From Pseudomonas chlororaphis subsp. chlororaphis (GTDB taxonomy: Bacteria > Pseudomonadota > Gammaproteobacteria > Pseudomonadales > Pseudomonadaceae): DNA of 64,000 bases. Below, one piece after another: positions 44,040 through 53,387 of this stretch (its first letter is position 1; each line of letters starts with the position of its first letter). The notes under the pieces were generated by a model. That model ran no database searches, was not told the DNA's origin, and saw only the letters and a program-made list of their open reading frames with translations. The stretch lies in contig NZ_CP027712.1 of the NCBI RefSeq assembly GCF_003945765.1, positions 3,844,001 through 3,908,000 on the forward strand, in the 5' to 3' direction. The position numbers and the translations under genes were made by a program.

Positions 44040-45350
44040 ATGTCACAGAGCGCCGCTGCCACCCTGGCCACCGATGACGATAAAAACGCCGTCTACAAGC
44101 GCATCACCCTGCGCCTGATCCCCTTCATCTTTATCTGCTACCTGTTCAACTACCTGGACCGGGTGAACGTCGGCTTTGCCAAGCTGCAGATGCTCGATGC
44201 CCTGAAATTCAGCGAAACCGTCTACGGCCTGGGTGCCGGGATCTTCTTCATCGGCTACGTGCTGTGCGGCGTGCCGAGCAACCTGGCGCTGAACAAGTTC
44301 GGCCCGCGGCGCTGGATCGCGCTGATGATGATCGCCTGGGGCACGCTGTCGACCTGCCTGCTGTTCGTCACCACCCCGACCCAGTTCTACAGCCTGCGCC
44401 TGCTCACCGGCGCCGCCGAAGCCGGCTTCTTCCCCGGCGTGGTGCTGTACCTCTCGCAGTGGTTCCCGAGCTTTCGCCGCGGGCGCATCATGGCCCTGTT
44501 CATGTCGGCGATCCCGGTGTCCGGCCTGCTCGGCAGCCCGTTCTCCGGCTGGATCCTCAACCACTTCGCCGCGGGCCAGGGCGGCATGGCCGGCTGGCAG
44601 TGGATGTTCCTGCTGCAGGGCATCCCCACGGTGATCCTCGGCGCCCTGGCGTACTTCCTGCTCAATGACAACTTCGCCCACGCCAAGTGGCTGAGCCCGC
44701 AGGAACGCGCGCTGCTGGAAGCCGACCAGGCCGAAGACGCCGCGAGCAAGCCACGCACCAGCGGCGACTCCCTGGCGGCGGTGTTCAAAAACCCGGCCAT
44801 CTGGGCTTTCGGCCTGATCTACTTCTGCATCCAGAGTGGCGTGTACGCCATCAACTTCTGGCTGCCGTCGATCATCAAGAACCTCGGCTTCAGCGACAAC
44901 CTGGTGATCGGCTGGCTCAGCGCCATTCCCTATCTGCTGGCGGCGCTGTTCATGCTGATGGTCGGGCGCTCGGCCGACCTGCGCCAGGAACGCCGCTGGC
45001 ATTTGGTGGTACCGATGCTGATGGGTGCCATCGGCCTGGTGATCGCGGTCAACTTCGCCGCCAACCCGACCATCGCCATCCTCGGCCTGACCCTCGCCAC
45101 CATGGGCGCCCTCACCGGCCTGCCGATGTTCTGGCCGGTGCCGACCGCGCTGCTCAGCGCCGGCGCCGCCGCGGGGGGCCTGGCGCTGATCAACTCCATG
45201 GGCCAGATGGCCGGTTTCCTCAGCCCCTACATCGTCGGCTGGGTCAAGGACAGCACCGGCTCCACCGACGCCGCGCTGTACCTGCTGGCCGGGGTCATCG
45301 TCGCGGGTAGCCTGCTGGCCCTGCGCATGACCCGCACGCTGAAACGCTGA
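44040..45350 (+). CDS. MFS transporter (anion:cation symporter subfamily) of the glycerate cluster
   Basis: 436 residues, 12 helices, with FNYLDRVNVGFAKLQM (about 36-51) and [19 protein letters not shown] (about 120-138). Related by motif to HpaX and to tartrate, galactonate and glucarate carriers. It diverges from the CdaR-type regulator, which with the glycerate kinase points to a sugar acid, tartrate or glycerate as substrate. A-rich leader with GAGAGAC ribosome-site region. Confidence 0.87.
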   Translation: MSQSAAATLATDDDKNAVYKRITLRLIPFIFICYLFNYLDRVNVGFAKLQMLDALKFSETVYGLGAGIFFIGYVLCGVPSNLALNKFGPRRWIALMMIAWGTLSTCLLFVTTPTQFYSLRLLTGAAEAGFFPGVVLYLSQWFPSFRRGRIMALFMSAIPVSGLLGSPFSGWILNHFAAGQGGMAGWQWMFLLQGIPTVILGALAYFLLNDNFAHAKWLSPQERALLEADQAEDAASKPRTSGDSLAAVFKNPAIWAFGLIYFCIQSGVYAINFWLPSIIKNLGFSDNLVIGWLSAIPYLLAALFMLMVGRSADLRQERRWHLVVPMLMGAIGLVIAVNFAANPTIAILGLTLATMGALTGLPMFWPVPTALLSAGAAAGGLALINSMGQMAGFLSPYIVGWVKDSTGSTDAALYLLAGVIVAGSLLALRMTRTLKR

Positions 45351-45371
45351 GCCATACCTCCGAGCCTGCCA

Positions 45372-45397
45372 CCGGGCCTGCCCTCTGGCGGGCCCGG
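45372..45397 (+). terminator. Hairpin after the MFS gene
   Basis: CCGGGCCTGCC and GGCGGGCCCGG pair (one G-T wobble) around CTCT, 22 nt after the stop. Only a short CTT follows, so termination strength is uncertain. Confidence 0.5.
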
Positions 45398-45565
45398 CTT
45401 CCCGGGACAAACTGCGGGTTTGTCACCGCCTCGCTACAAAAAGCAACAGCCGACCTCAGCTCCCCCGTGGTATATCGGACAGACGTCCGGCCGCGGCAGT
45501 TTTCCATTGGCTGGATCGATTGATGACTCCCTCGCAGACCTTACCGAAGGAAGACCCACACGATC

Positions 45566-47467
45566 ATGACCGCGCCCACCTCCCTCGCCCGCCTCAGCGA
45601 TATCCAAGCCCTCGAACAACAACAGCCCCTGGCCCAGCGCAATCTTCCCGCCAGCACCTATGAACTGTTGCAACGCTCGGCCAGCCGTTTCGGCGAGCGC
45701 ACCGCCCTGACCTTCCTGCCCCAGGGCAGCATCCAGGACCAGCCCTGGAACATCGGCTACGCCGAGTTGTTCGCCCAGGTCACCCGTACCGCCAACGCCC
45801 TGCACCGGCTGGGCATCCGCCCGGGCAAGGCGGTGTCGTTCCTGCTGCCCAACCTGCCGCAGACCCATTACGTGATCTGGGGCGGCGAGGCCGCCGGGAT
45901 CGTCAACGCCATCAACCCGCTGCTGGAGCCTGCGCACATCGCCGAACTGGTCCGCGCCTCGCGCACCACGGTGCTGGTGACCCTGGCGCCCTTCCCCGGC
46001 ACCGACCTCTGGCAAAAGGTCGCCAACCTGCGCGAACGCCTGCCGGAGCTGGAGGCCATCGTCACCATCGACCTGGCCAACCTGCTGCCCGAGCCGCAAC
46101 GCAGCGCGATCAAGAGTCAGCGCCCGGCGATGCCGGAAGGCGTGCTGGACTTCGACAGCCTGCTGGCCGCCTGCCCCGCCGACCACCTGGAAAGCGGCCG
46201 GGTGATCCAGCCGGACGACATTGCCTCGTACTTCCACACCGGCGGTACCACCGGCACACCGAAACTGGCGCCCCACAGCCACCTCAATGAAGTGGCGATG
46301 GCCGAGATCATCAGCCTGCACGGCGACTACGACAGCAGCGATGTGCTGCTCTGCGGGCTGCCGCTGTTCCATGTCAACGGGGTGATGGTCACCGGCCTGT
46401 CCGCCTTCCACCGCGGTGCCCGGGTGCTGCTGGCCGGCCCCCAGGGCTACCGCAACCCGACCCTGATCAAGGATTTCTGGCAGTTGGTGGAGCGTTATCG
46501 GGTCAGCTGTTTCAGCGGCGTACCGACCATCTATGCCGCCTTGCTGCAAGTGCCCAATGACGGCATCGATGTCTCCAGCCTGCGTTTTGCCGTGTGTGGC
46601 GCCGCGCCCATGCCGGTGGAACTGATCCGTCAGTTCGAAGCGCGTTCGGGGCTGAAGATCATCGAAGGCTACGGCCTCACCGAAGGCACCTGTGCCACCA
46701 GTTGCAACCCCCAGGACGGCGAACGCCGCCCCGGCTCCATCGGCCTGCGCCTGCCGTACTGCGAGGTCAAGATCGCCGTGCTCGACAGCGACGGCCATTA
46801 CCTGCGCGACGCCGCCACCGACGAACCCGGCAACGTCTGCCTGCGCGGGCCGACGGTGTTCAAGGGTTATCTGCAGGCCGACAAGAACCAGGGCATGTGG
46901 CTCGACGGCGGCTGGTTCAACACCGGCGATCTGGGGCGCATCGACCGGGACGGCTACATCTGGCTGACCGGGCGCAGCAAGGACCTGATCATCCGCGGCG
47001 GCCACAACATCGACCCGCAGATGATCGAAGAAGCCCTGCACCGCCATCCGGCCGTGGCCATGGCCGCGGCGGTGGGCAAGCCGGACATCAAGGCCGGCGA
47101 GCTGCCGGTGGTGTACGTCCAGCTCAAGGCTGGCGCCAGCGCCGCCCCGGCCGAATTGCTGGAGCACGCCGCGCGGCATATCCATGAACGGGCCGCGCTA
47201 CCCAAGGACGTCTGGCTGCTCGAGCAGATCCCCTTGACGGCCGTGGGCAAGACCTTCAAGCCGGCCCTGCGCCTGGACGCCATTCGCCGGGTGTTCGAAG
47301 ACGAGGTGCGGCAGGTTGCCGAGGGCATCCGCGTCGAAGCCGTCAGCGACGATCGCCACGGGCAACGGGTGGATATCCATGTGCCCGGCCTGGACGCCAC
47401 CCGCCGCGCGGCCCTGGAGCAGCGCCTGAGCGGTTATGCGGTGCGCTACCAGTTGCATTCGGCCTGA
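45566..47467 (+). CDS. Acyl-CoA synthetase, AMP-forming
   Basis: 633 residues, ANL superfamily. Phosphate-binding loop HTGGTTGTPK (about 223-232), YGLTEGT (about 371-377), GRSKDLIIRGGHN with the hinge Asp (about 469-481) and the C-terminal Lys in AVGKTFKP (about 559-566). It activates a carboxylic acid to acyl-AMP and then acyl-CoA. The phosphate loop has Gly where most members have Ser (TSGTTG). The chain is longer than a typical 540-residue ligase, with extra length in the first half. The gene stands alone between hairpin and REPIN; substrate unknown. Confidence 0.88.
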   Translation: MTAPTSLARLSDIQALEQQQPLAQRNLPASTYELLQRSASRFGERTALTFLPQGSIQDQPWNIGYAELFAQVTRTANALHRLGIRPGKAVSFLLPNLPQTHYVIWGGEAAGIVNAINPLLEPAHIAELVRASRTTVLVTLAPFPGTDLWQKVANLRERLPELEAIVTIDLANLLPEPQRSAIKSQRPAMPEGVLDFDSLLAACPADHLESGRVIQPDDIASYFHTGGTTGTPKLAPHSHLNEVAMAEIISLHGDYDSSDVLLCGLPLFHVNGVMVTGLSAFHRGARVLLAGPQGYRNPTLIKDFWQLVERYRVSCFSGVPTIYAALLQVPNDGIDVSSLRFAVCGAAPMPVELIRQFEARSGLKIIEGYGLTEGTCATSCNPQDGERRPGSIGLRLPYCEVKIAVLDSDGHYLRDAATDEPGNVCLRGPTVFKGYLQADKNQGMWLDGGWFNTGDLGRIDRDGYIWLTGRSKDLIIRGGHNIDPQMIEEALHRHPAVAMAAAVGKPDIKAGELPVVYVQLKAGASAAPAELLEHAARHIHERAALPKDVWLLEQIPLTAVGKTFKPALRLDAIRRVFEDEVRQVAEGIRVEAVSDDRHGQRVDIHVPGLDATRRAALEQRLSGYAVRYQLHSA

Positions 47468-47516
47468 ATTGCCGGCGGCCCCGGCCATCGGGGTCGCCGC
47501 GCTTCAAGGCATTCAC

Positions 47517-47665
47517 CTGTAGCCGCTACCGCAGGCTGCGATCGGTTTGGGCGGCACTCCGTGCGAAGCAGCCGTGACCGGAGAGAAGCCGTTTTGCTGA
47601 CAGACCGCGTCATGGCTGATGGCGAGTCCTGCGGCCTCGATCGCAGCCTGTGGCAGCGGCTACAG
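47517..47665. repeat. REPIN, family B, after the acyl-CoA synthetase gene
   Basis: CTGTAGCCGCTACCGCAGGC on the left; the right arm ends TGTGGCAGCGGCTACAG. 149 bp between convergent genes. Confidence 0.87.
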
Positions 47666-47725
47666 TTTCGGCTTCTGCGCTGACGGACCAGATGCTTGCG
47701 CCCCCCGTATTGGCGTGGCCATGTT

Positions 47726-48136
47726 TCAGGCCGGCGCGCCGCCATCCGCCACATAGCGATACCTCGGATGCAGGTCGGGGCTCGCCGGTGCATCCAGTTC
47801 CAGTACCAGGCCACCCGGCATCCGCACGAAAATCTGCCAGGTGCCGTCCTGCGGTACTTGCGCCACCTGATGCGGCAAGCCGCTGGCCTGGACCCGCTGC
47901 AATAGATGCGCGGCATCCTCCTCGGTCCTGAAGGCGATATGGCTGAGCGCGGTCTCGGCGAAAGTCGGTTGCTCGATCACATGCACCAGCGCCTGCCCGT
48001 CCTGGTACAGCCAGCGTCCGGGAAAGGGAAACGGCGGGCGCCGTCCAGCCTGCAGCCCGAGCAGGGCCTGGAATGCCTGCTGCAAGGCATCGCCCTCGGC
48101 GGTGTTGAAGGCCAGATGGTCGAAGTGCCAGGTCAT
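47726..48136 (-). CDS. VOC (glyoxalase/bleomycin-resistance) family protein
   Basis: 136 residues, two beta-alpha-beta-beta-beta modules. Candidate metal ligands are His in FDHLAFN (residue about 7), His in LSHIAFRT (about 66) and Glu in LVLELDAP (about 113). VOC proteins include glyoxalases, dioxygenases and resistance proteins. GGAGG precedes the start. It diverges from a LysR gene 161 nt away, suggesting that LysR protein controls it. Function unassigned. Confidence 0.82.
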   Translation of the reverse strand: MTWHFDHLAFNTAEGDALQQAFQALLGLQAGRRPPFPFPGRWLYQDGQALVHVIEQPTFAETALSHIAFRTEEDAAHLLQRVQASGLPHQVAQVPQDGTWQIFVRMPGGLVLELDAPASPDLHPRYRYVADGGAPA

Positions 48137-48231
48137 GACACACCTCCGCCACCGATGACGGCGGTGCGATCCGGCAAGAACGTACTGAGCGTTTTCATGG
48201 GGTCACCCTGGTGCGATGGAAGTGACTGCAT

Positions 48232-48248
48232 ATTCTCAGCTTGATAAT
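48232..48248. promoter_or_regulatory. Candidate LysR-type box (ATT-N11-AAT)
   Basis: ATTCTCAGCTTGATAAT fits the T-N11-A core with symmetric ATT/AAT ends, in the spacer between the divergent VOC and LysR genes. Confidence 0.4.
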
Positions 48249-48297
48249 CGAGGAAAAATCCCGGTAAAACGCAAGGATCTTTAAAGGATTTTTAGCA

Positions 48298-49197
48298 ATG
48301 AGCTCGATTCTCGACCTTGAAGTCTTCGTCCGCACCGCCGATTCCGGCAGCATTTCCGCCGCCGCCCGCAGCCTGGAGTTGACCCCCGCCGCCGCCAGCA
48401 TCGCCCTCAAGCGCCTGGAAACCCGCCTGGGCATGCGCTTGCTGGCGCGTTCGACCCGCAGCATGCGCCTTACCGAAGAAGGCCGGCGCTACCTGGACAG
48501 CGTGCGCGTGGCGCTGGCGGCCCTGGCGGAGGGCGAACAGGCGTTGAAGCAACAGAGCCAGGGCCTCAGCGGCGTGCTGCAACTGGCGGCGCCGTCGGAC
48601 TTCGGGCGCAACCTGCTGCTGCCCTGGCTGGACGACTTCAAGCGCGAACACCCGCATATCCGCCTGCAACTGTTGCTCAACGACCGGCACAGCGACCTGT
48701 TCCGCGAGACCGTCGACGTCGCCCTGCGCTTCGGCGTGCCCAGCGATTCCAGCCTGGTGGCCCTGCCGATCCTGCCGCGGCATCACCGGCTGGCTTGTGC
48801 CAGCCCCGATTACCTGGCGCGCCACGGCACCCCGCAGACACCCGCCGAACTGGGCGAGCACAGTGCCCTGATCTATCTGCGCAACGGTCGCCCCTACAAC
48901 AGCTGGCATTTCAGCCGCGACGGCGAGGTGCAGGAGGTCCAGGTGCGCGGCGACTACCTCAGCGACGACGGTGAAGTGGCGCGGCGCTGGGCCCTGGCCG
49001 GCCATGGCATCGCCTACAAGGCCTGGCTGGATGTGGCCAGCGATATCCGCGCCGGGCGCCTGATACCCCTGCTCGGCGACTGGCAAGGCGAAAGCGTGCC
49101 GCTCAACCTGCTGTGCCCGCACCGTTTGCAGGTCTCGGAACGGGTGAAGGTGCTGCAACGCTTTTTGCAGGCCCGCTGCCAGCTGCTGGCCGGATAA
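48298..49197 (+). CDS. LysR-family transcriptional regulator
   Basis: 299 residues. N-terminal winged helix (about 1-60; LEVFVRTADSGSISAAARSL, KRLETRLGMRLLARSTRSM) and a LysR substrate-binding domain (about 90-295). AAGGA precedes the ATG. Divergent from a VOC protein gene and followed by an aldo/keto reductase 103 nt downstream; either may be the target. Belongs to the group close to DsdC/CrgA-like regulators by the RSTRSMRLTEEG linker. Confidence 0.88.
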   Translation: MSSILDLEVFVRTADSGSISAAARSLELTPAAASIALKRLETRLGMRLLARSTRSMRLTEEGRRYLDSVRVALAALAEGEQALKQQSQGLSGVLQLAAPSDFGRNLLLPWLDDFKREHPHIRLQLLLNDRHSDLFRETVDVALRFGVPSDSSLVALPILPRHHRLACASPDYLARHGTPQTPAELGEHSALIYLRNGRPYNSWHFSRDGEVQEVQVRGDYLSDDGEVARRWALAGHGIAYKAWLDVASDIRAGRLIPLLGDWQGESVPLNLLCPHRLQVSERVKVLQRFLQARCQLLAG

Positions 49198-49300
49198 TTC
49201 AGATTGCCCCCTACGCCCGTTCTGGTATTTGATGGGCGTCCCATGACCGGTCGCTGGCCGTTGTCGCGCCGGCCTTACCTCACGCACAAGGATTTCGTAC

Positions 49301-50308
49301 ATGAGCTATCGCATCCTCGGCCATTCCGGGCTGCACGTGTCCCCCCTGACCCTCGGCACCATGATGTTCGGCGAACAGACCAGTACCGAGGACTCCCTGC
49401 GCATCATCGACAAGGCCTGGGACCAGGGCATCAATTTCATCGACACCGCCGACGTCTACACCAGCGGCCGCTCCGAAGAGATCGTCGGCGAAGCCATCGC
49501 CAGCCAGCGTGACCAATGGGTGCTGGCGACCAAGGTCGGTTTCGGCCCCGTCGATGGCGTGCCCAACCGCAGCGGCCTGAGCCGCAAGCACATGTTCAAT
49601 GGCATCGACGCCAGCCTGACCCGCCTGGGCACCGATTACATCGACATCTACTACCTGCACCGCGAAGACCACAACACGCCGCTGGAAGTCACGGTGTCGG
49701 CCATCGGCGACCTGCTGCGCCAGGGCAAGATCCGCTACTGGGGCCTGTCCAACTACCGCGGCTGGCGCATCGCCGAGGTGATCCGCGTCGCCGACCGGAT
49801 CGGCGTCGACCGGCCGGTGATCAGCCAACCGCTGTACAACATCGTCAACCGCCAGGCCGAGACCGAACAGATCACCGCGGCCCAGGCCTACGGGCTCGGC
49901 GTGGTGCCCTACAGCCCGCTGGCCCGTGGCGTGCTCAGCGGCAAGTACGCGCCGGATGTCGCCCCCGACAGCAACAGCCGCGCCGGGCGCCAGGACAAAC
50001 GCATCCTGGAAACCGAATGGCGCGTCGAGTCGCTGCGCATCGCCCAGCAGATCCAGCAGTACACCCAGGGGCGCGGGGTCGGCATGGTCGAGTTCGCCAT
50101 CGCCTGGGTGCTGAACAATGCCGCGGTCAGCTCAGCGATCGTCGGCCCGCGCACCGAGGAACAGTGGGACGCCTACACCAAGGCGCTGGACGTGAAGATC
50201 AGCGCCGAGGATGAAGCCTTCATCGATTCGCTGGTCACTCCGGGGCATGCCTCGACCCCGGGCTTCAACGACGTCAGCCACTTCGTCTCCGGACGCACGC
50301 CGCGCTGA
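49301..50308 (+). CDS. Aldo/keto reductase
   Basis: 335 residues, NADP-dependent TIM-barrel reductase. The catalytic tetrad is present: Asp and Tyr in FIDTADVYTSG (about 46-56), Lys in VLATKVGFG (about 76) and His in YYLHRED (about 116-120). The C-terminal part has the NADP phosphate-binding segment AIVGPRTEEQWD. It reduces aldehydes or ketones; the physiological substrate is not known. Same direction as the LysR gene 103 nt upstream. Confidence 0.9.
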   Translation: MSYRILGHSGLHVSPLTLGTMMFGEQTSTEDSLRIIDKAWDQGINFIDTADVYTSGRSEEIVGEAIASQRDQWVLATKVGFGPVDGVPNRSGLSRKHMFNGIDASLTRLGTDYIDIYYLHREDHNTPLEVTVSAIGDLLRQGKIRYWGLSNYRGWRIAEVIRVADRIGVDRPVISQPLYNIVNRQAETEQITAAQAYGLGVVPYSPLARGVLSGKYAPDVAPDSNSRAGRQDKRILETEWRVESLRIAQQIQQYTQGRGVGMVEFAIAWVLNNAAVSSAIVGPRTEEQWDAYTKALDVKISAEDEAFIDSLVTPGHASTPGFNDVSHFVSGRTPR

Positions 50309-50494
50309 CCTCCCCCACAGCGGTGGCCCCTTCCGCGGGCCACCTGCTGCCGCGCTGCCGGTCAGTGGCGGCAAACGGGATATTTTCCCGTAACTTGCGA
50401 TAAATCCGAGTAAACGTCTCGCGCCAAACCCTCTATATTCCCCGCAGTTTTTCCCTCCATCCCATTTGCCTGGTTCAGGTCACACGAGGACAGC

Positions 50495-51376
50495 TTGTCT
50501 AAAGGTATTGCTCTATCGGTCTTGGCGTCGGTGCTGTTTGCCGTCATGTATTTCTACACCTCCTTGCTGGCCCCGCTGACCGGGGTGGAGATTTTCGGCT
50601 GGCGCATGCTGCTTACCGCCCCATGCATGACGGTATTCATGCTGGTGAGCGGCGAATGGCGGCATGTCGGCGCCATCCTCAAGAGACTGCTGGGCCAACC
50701 GCTTCTGCTGCTGGCGCTGCCGCTGTCCGCGGCGCTGCTCGGGGTGCAGCTGTGGCTGTTCATGTGGGCACCGTTGAATGGCTACAGCCTGGATGTGTCG
50801 CTGGGGTATTTTTTGCTGCCGCTGACCATGGTCCTGACCGGGCGCATCGTCTATGGCGAACAGCTGTCGCGGCTGCAGAAGATCGCCGCCGGCCTGGCGA
50901 CCCTGGGGGTGCTCAACGAGTTGTATCAGGTGGGCAGTTTTTCCTGGGCGACGCTCGTGGTGGCCATCGGTTATCCCGTCTATTTCGTGCTGCGCAAACA
51001 CCTGGCCGCCGACAACCTGGGCGGCCTGTGGCTCGATATGGCCCTGCTGTTGCCGATCGCGCTGTGGTTCGTGCAAGGCGGCGAGCAGGGTTTTGCCGTG
51101 GTCGATCAACACCCCTGGCTGTACCTGCTGATTCCGTTGCTGGGGTTGATCAGTGCTTCGGCGCTGGTGGCCTATATCATCGCCAGCCGTCTGCTGCCCT
51201 TCAGCCTGTTCGGCTTGTTGAGCTATGTCGAACCGGTGTTGCTGCTGGCCGTGGCCCTGCTGCTGGGGGAAAGCATCAAGGCCGGGGAATGGCTGACCTA
51301 CCTGCCGATCTGGCTGGCGGTGCTGGTGCTGGTGTACGAGGGGTTCAAGCACTTGATGCGTCAGCGCAGAAGCTGA
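50495..51376 (+). CDS. rarD: RarD-type EamA-family permease
   Basis: 293 residues and ten hydrophobic helices in two EamA repeats; the N-terminal SKGIALSVLASVLFAVMYFY and the GVQLWLFMWAPLNGYSLDVS stretch fit RarD. The start appears to be TTG at 50495 behind GAGGA (50486-50490). RarD is named from chloramphenicol sensitivity phenotypes; its transported compound is unknown. It stands alone, with a family-A REPIN behind it. Confidence 0.78.
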   Translation: MSKGIALSVLASVLFAVMYFYTSLLAPLTGVEIFGWRMLLTAPCMTVFMLVSGEWRHVGAILKRLLGQPLLLLALPLSAALLGVQLWLFMWAPLNGYSLDVSLGYFLLPLTMVLTGRIVYGEQLSRLQKIAAGLATLGVLNELYQVGSFSWATLVVAIGYPVYFVLRKHLAADNLGGLWLDMALLLPIALWFVQGGEQGFAVVDQHPWLYLLIPLLGLISASALVAYIIASRLLPFSLFGLLSYVEPVLLLAVALLLGESIKAGEWLTYLPIWLAVLVLVYEGFKHLMRQRRS

Positions 51377-51392
51377 TGCGGCTGTTGCTGTT

Positions 51393-51479
51393 GTAGGAGC
51401 GAAGCTTGCTCGCGATGAATGCGACGCGGATCACCTGTTGCTCCGAGTTGTCGGCATCGCGGGCAAGCCTCGCTCCTAC
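51393..51479. repeat. REPIN, family A, between rarD and hpaR
   Basis: GTAGGAGCGAAGCTTGCTCG plus CGAT (51393-51416) and the inverted ATCGCGGGCAAGCCTCGCTC plus CTAC (51456-51479). The two arms belong to two slightly different REP subtypes. Confidence 0.88.
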
Positions 51480-51489
51480 GGAAGATGGG

Positions 51490-51912
51490 TCAGGGCTTGA
51501 TCTGCTTCAGTTCGTTGAGCAGGGCCAGCAAGGCCTGCATCTTCTCCTCGCCGAACTGCTGCTGGATGCGCTGGTAGTTGATTTCCATGTCGCCGCTCAT
51601 GGACTCGAAACAGGCCTCGCCCTTTTCCGTCAGGGTGATGAACAGCCGGCGCTGGTCCTCGGGGGATTTGCGTCGGCTGACGTATTCGTCGCGCTCCAGG
51701 CGGGTCAGCACGCCGGTCATGCTCGGCGGCAGGATGCAGGCCATTTTCGCCAGTTGATGACTTTCCAGTTCGCCGTTCTGGCGCAGGATGCGGATCACCC
51801 GCCACTGCTGCTCGGTCAGGTCGTGCTGGTTGAGGGATGGGCGAAAAAACGCCATGGCCGCTTCGCGGGCCTGGAGCAGGGTCAATGTCAGGGAAGGTCT
51901 TGGGTTGGTCAT
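51490..51912 (-). CDS. hpaR: Homoprotocatechuate degradation regulator HpaR (MarR family)
   Basis: 140 residues from ATG 51912. The N-terminal LTLTLLQAREAAMAFFRPSL closely follows E. coli HpaR as I know it, and the winged helix reads EQQWRVIRILRQNGELESHQ and LTRLERDEYVSRRKSPEDQR. HpaR represses the hpaG operon and its own gene until homoprotocatechuate-pathway compounds bind. Here it is 18 kb from hpaG1 and next to hpd. The start is uncertain: a GTG at 51927 is also possible and neither has a good ribosome site. An element nearly identical to the hpaG1 boxes lies 56 nt upstream. Confidence 0.82.
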   Translation of the reverse strand: MTNPRPSLTLTLLQAREAAMAFFRPSLNQHDLTEQQWRVIRILRQNGELESHQLAKMACILPPSMTGVLTRLERDEYVSRRKSPEDQRRLFITLTEKGEACFESMSGDMEINYQRIQQQFGEEKMQALLALLNELKQIKP

Positions 51913-51967
51913 GTGCGGGTCGTTCACAGGGCTGGATGGCGACGCGGAGCGTCACAAAGGCCGAACA

Positions 51968-51979
51968 TTAACACATTCA
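51968..51979. promoter_or_regulatory. Putative HpaR box upstream of hpaR
   Basis: TTAACACATTCA matches the core of box 2 before hpaG1 (TTAACACATTAA) at 11 of 12 positions. Fits autoregulation by HpaR. Confidence 0.55.
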
Positions 51980-52000
51980 CAATCGCCAACCGACAGGCAA

Positions 52001-52034
52001 GAAAAAGCCCGGTCGAGAATGCCCCGACCGGGCT
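52001..52034 (-). terminator. Rho-independent terminator of hpd
   Basis: AGCCCGGTCG (52006-52015) and CGACCGGGCT (52025-52034) form a perfect 10-bp stem; on the minus strand it is followed by TTTTC. It begins 23 nt after the hpd stop and insulates hpaR from hpd transcription. Confidence 0.88.
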
Positions 52035-52056
52035 CGATTGTCAGGCAGGCCGCGAC

Positions 52057-53133
52057 TTAGTCGGTGGAGAGCACGCCACGACGGACCTGGTCGCGCTCGA
52101 TCGATTCGAACAGCGCCTTGAAATTGCCTTCGCCGAAACCATCGTCGCCTTTACGCTGGATGAATTCGAAGAACACCGGGCCCATCAGGGTTTCCGAGAA
52201 GATCTGCAGCAGCAGGCGCTTGTCGCCCTTTTCCGAGGAGCCGTCCAGCAGGATGCCCCGCGACTGCAGCTCGTTCACCGGCTCACCGTGGTTCGGCAGG
52301 CGGCCTTCGAGCATTTCGTAGTAGGTATCCGGTGGCGCGGTCATGAAGCGCATGCCGATCTTCTTCAACTGATCCCAGGTCTTGATCAGGTCGTCGGTGA
52401 GGAAGGCCACGTGCTGGATGCCCTCGCCGTTGAACTGCATCAGGAACTCTTCGATCTGCCCGGCGCCCTTGGACGACTCTTCGTTCAGCGGGATGCGGAT
52501 CATGCCATCGGGCGCGGTCATGGCCTTGGAAGTCAGGCCGGTGTATTCGCCCTTGATGTCGAAGTAACGGATCTCGCGGAAGTTGAACAGCTTCTCGTAG
52601 AAGCCGGCCCAGTAAGCCATGCGCCCGCGGTACACGTTGTGGGTCAGGTGGTCGATGATCTTCAGGCCGGCGCCTTTTGGATGACGGTCGACGCCTTCCA
52701 GGAACACGAAGTCGATGTCATAGATCGAGCTGCCTTCGCCGAAGCGGTCGATCAGGTACAGCGGCGCGCCGCCGATGCCTTTGATCGCCGGCAGGTTCAG
52801 CTCCATCGGGCCGGTTTCGATGTGGATCGGCTGGGCGCCGAGTTCCAGGGCACGCTTGTAGGCCTTTTGCGAATCCTTGACGCGGAACGCCATGCCGCAC
52901 ACCGACGGACCGTGCTCGGCGGCGAAGTACGAAGCGACGCTGTGGGGCTCGTTGTTGAGGATCAGGTTGATCGCACCCTGGCGATACAGGTGCACGTCTT
53001 TGGACCTATGGGTCGCGACTTTGCTGAAACCCATGATCTCGAAGATCGGCTCGAGGGTATTGGGGGTCGGCGATGCGAATTCGATGAATTCAAAGCCCAT
53101 CAGGCCCATCGGGTTTTCGAAGATATCTGCCAT
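52057..53133 (-). CDS. hpd: 4-hydroxyphenylpyruvate dioxygenase
   Basis: 358 residues, the length of the P. fluorescens enzyme. Fe(II) ligands are His162 (IDHLTHNV), His241 ([10 protein letters not shown]) and Glu323 (FFEFIQRKG), numbered with the initial Met. It converts 4-hydroxyphenylpyruvate to homogentisate with O2 and decarboxylation, the tyrosine branch parallel to the homoprotocatechuate route. ATG 53133 ([16 protein letters not shown]) is the conserved start; the open frame continues upstream without a good start. A strong terminator follows. Adjacent to hpaR, not to the homogentisate genes. Confidence 0.96.
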   Translation of the reverse strand: MADIFENPMGLMGFEFIEFASPTPNTLEPIFEIMGFSKVATHRSKDVHLYRQGAINLILNNEPHSVASYFAAEHGPSVCGMAFRVKDSQKAYKRALELGAQPIHIETGPMELNLPAIKGIGGAPLYLIDRFGEGSSIYDIDFVFLEGVDRHPKGAGLKIIDHLTHNVYRGRMAYWAGFYEKLFNFREIRYFDIKGEYTGLTSKAMTAPDGMIRIPLNEESSKGAGQIEEFLMQFNGEGIQHVAFLTDDLIKTWDQLKKIGMRFMTAPPDTYYEMLEGRLPNHGEPVNELQSRGILLDGSSEKGDKRLLLQIFSETLMGPVFFEFIQRKGDDGFGEGNFKALFESIERDQVRRGVLSTD

Positions 53134-53387
53134 GGTTTGGCGCCTCATCATTGCTTTTGGAATTAACGGATCGTCAGTGGCTGGCAATGCTGAGGCAGGC
53201 AGGTGGCGCGCAAGAGATGCCCCGCACGCTGCGCGCGAGGAAATCACCGTAAATCAGTTGAAACCCGAGAATCTTCATGTCGACCCTTGTCTTACCGGCT
53301 GGGGGGCGAGGCTTCTGCTGCCAGAAGACTTTATTATTGTATGCGTAACCAGATTCTACACAGCGTAAAACTGTTTGTCCGCACTCT

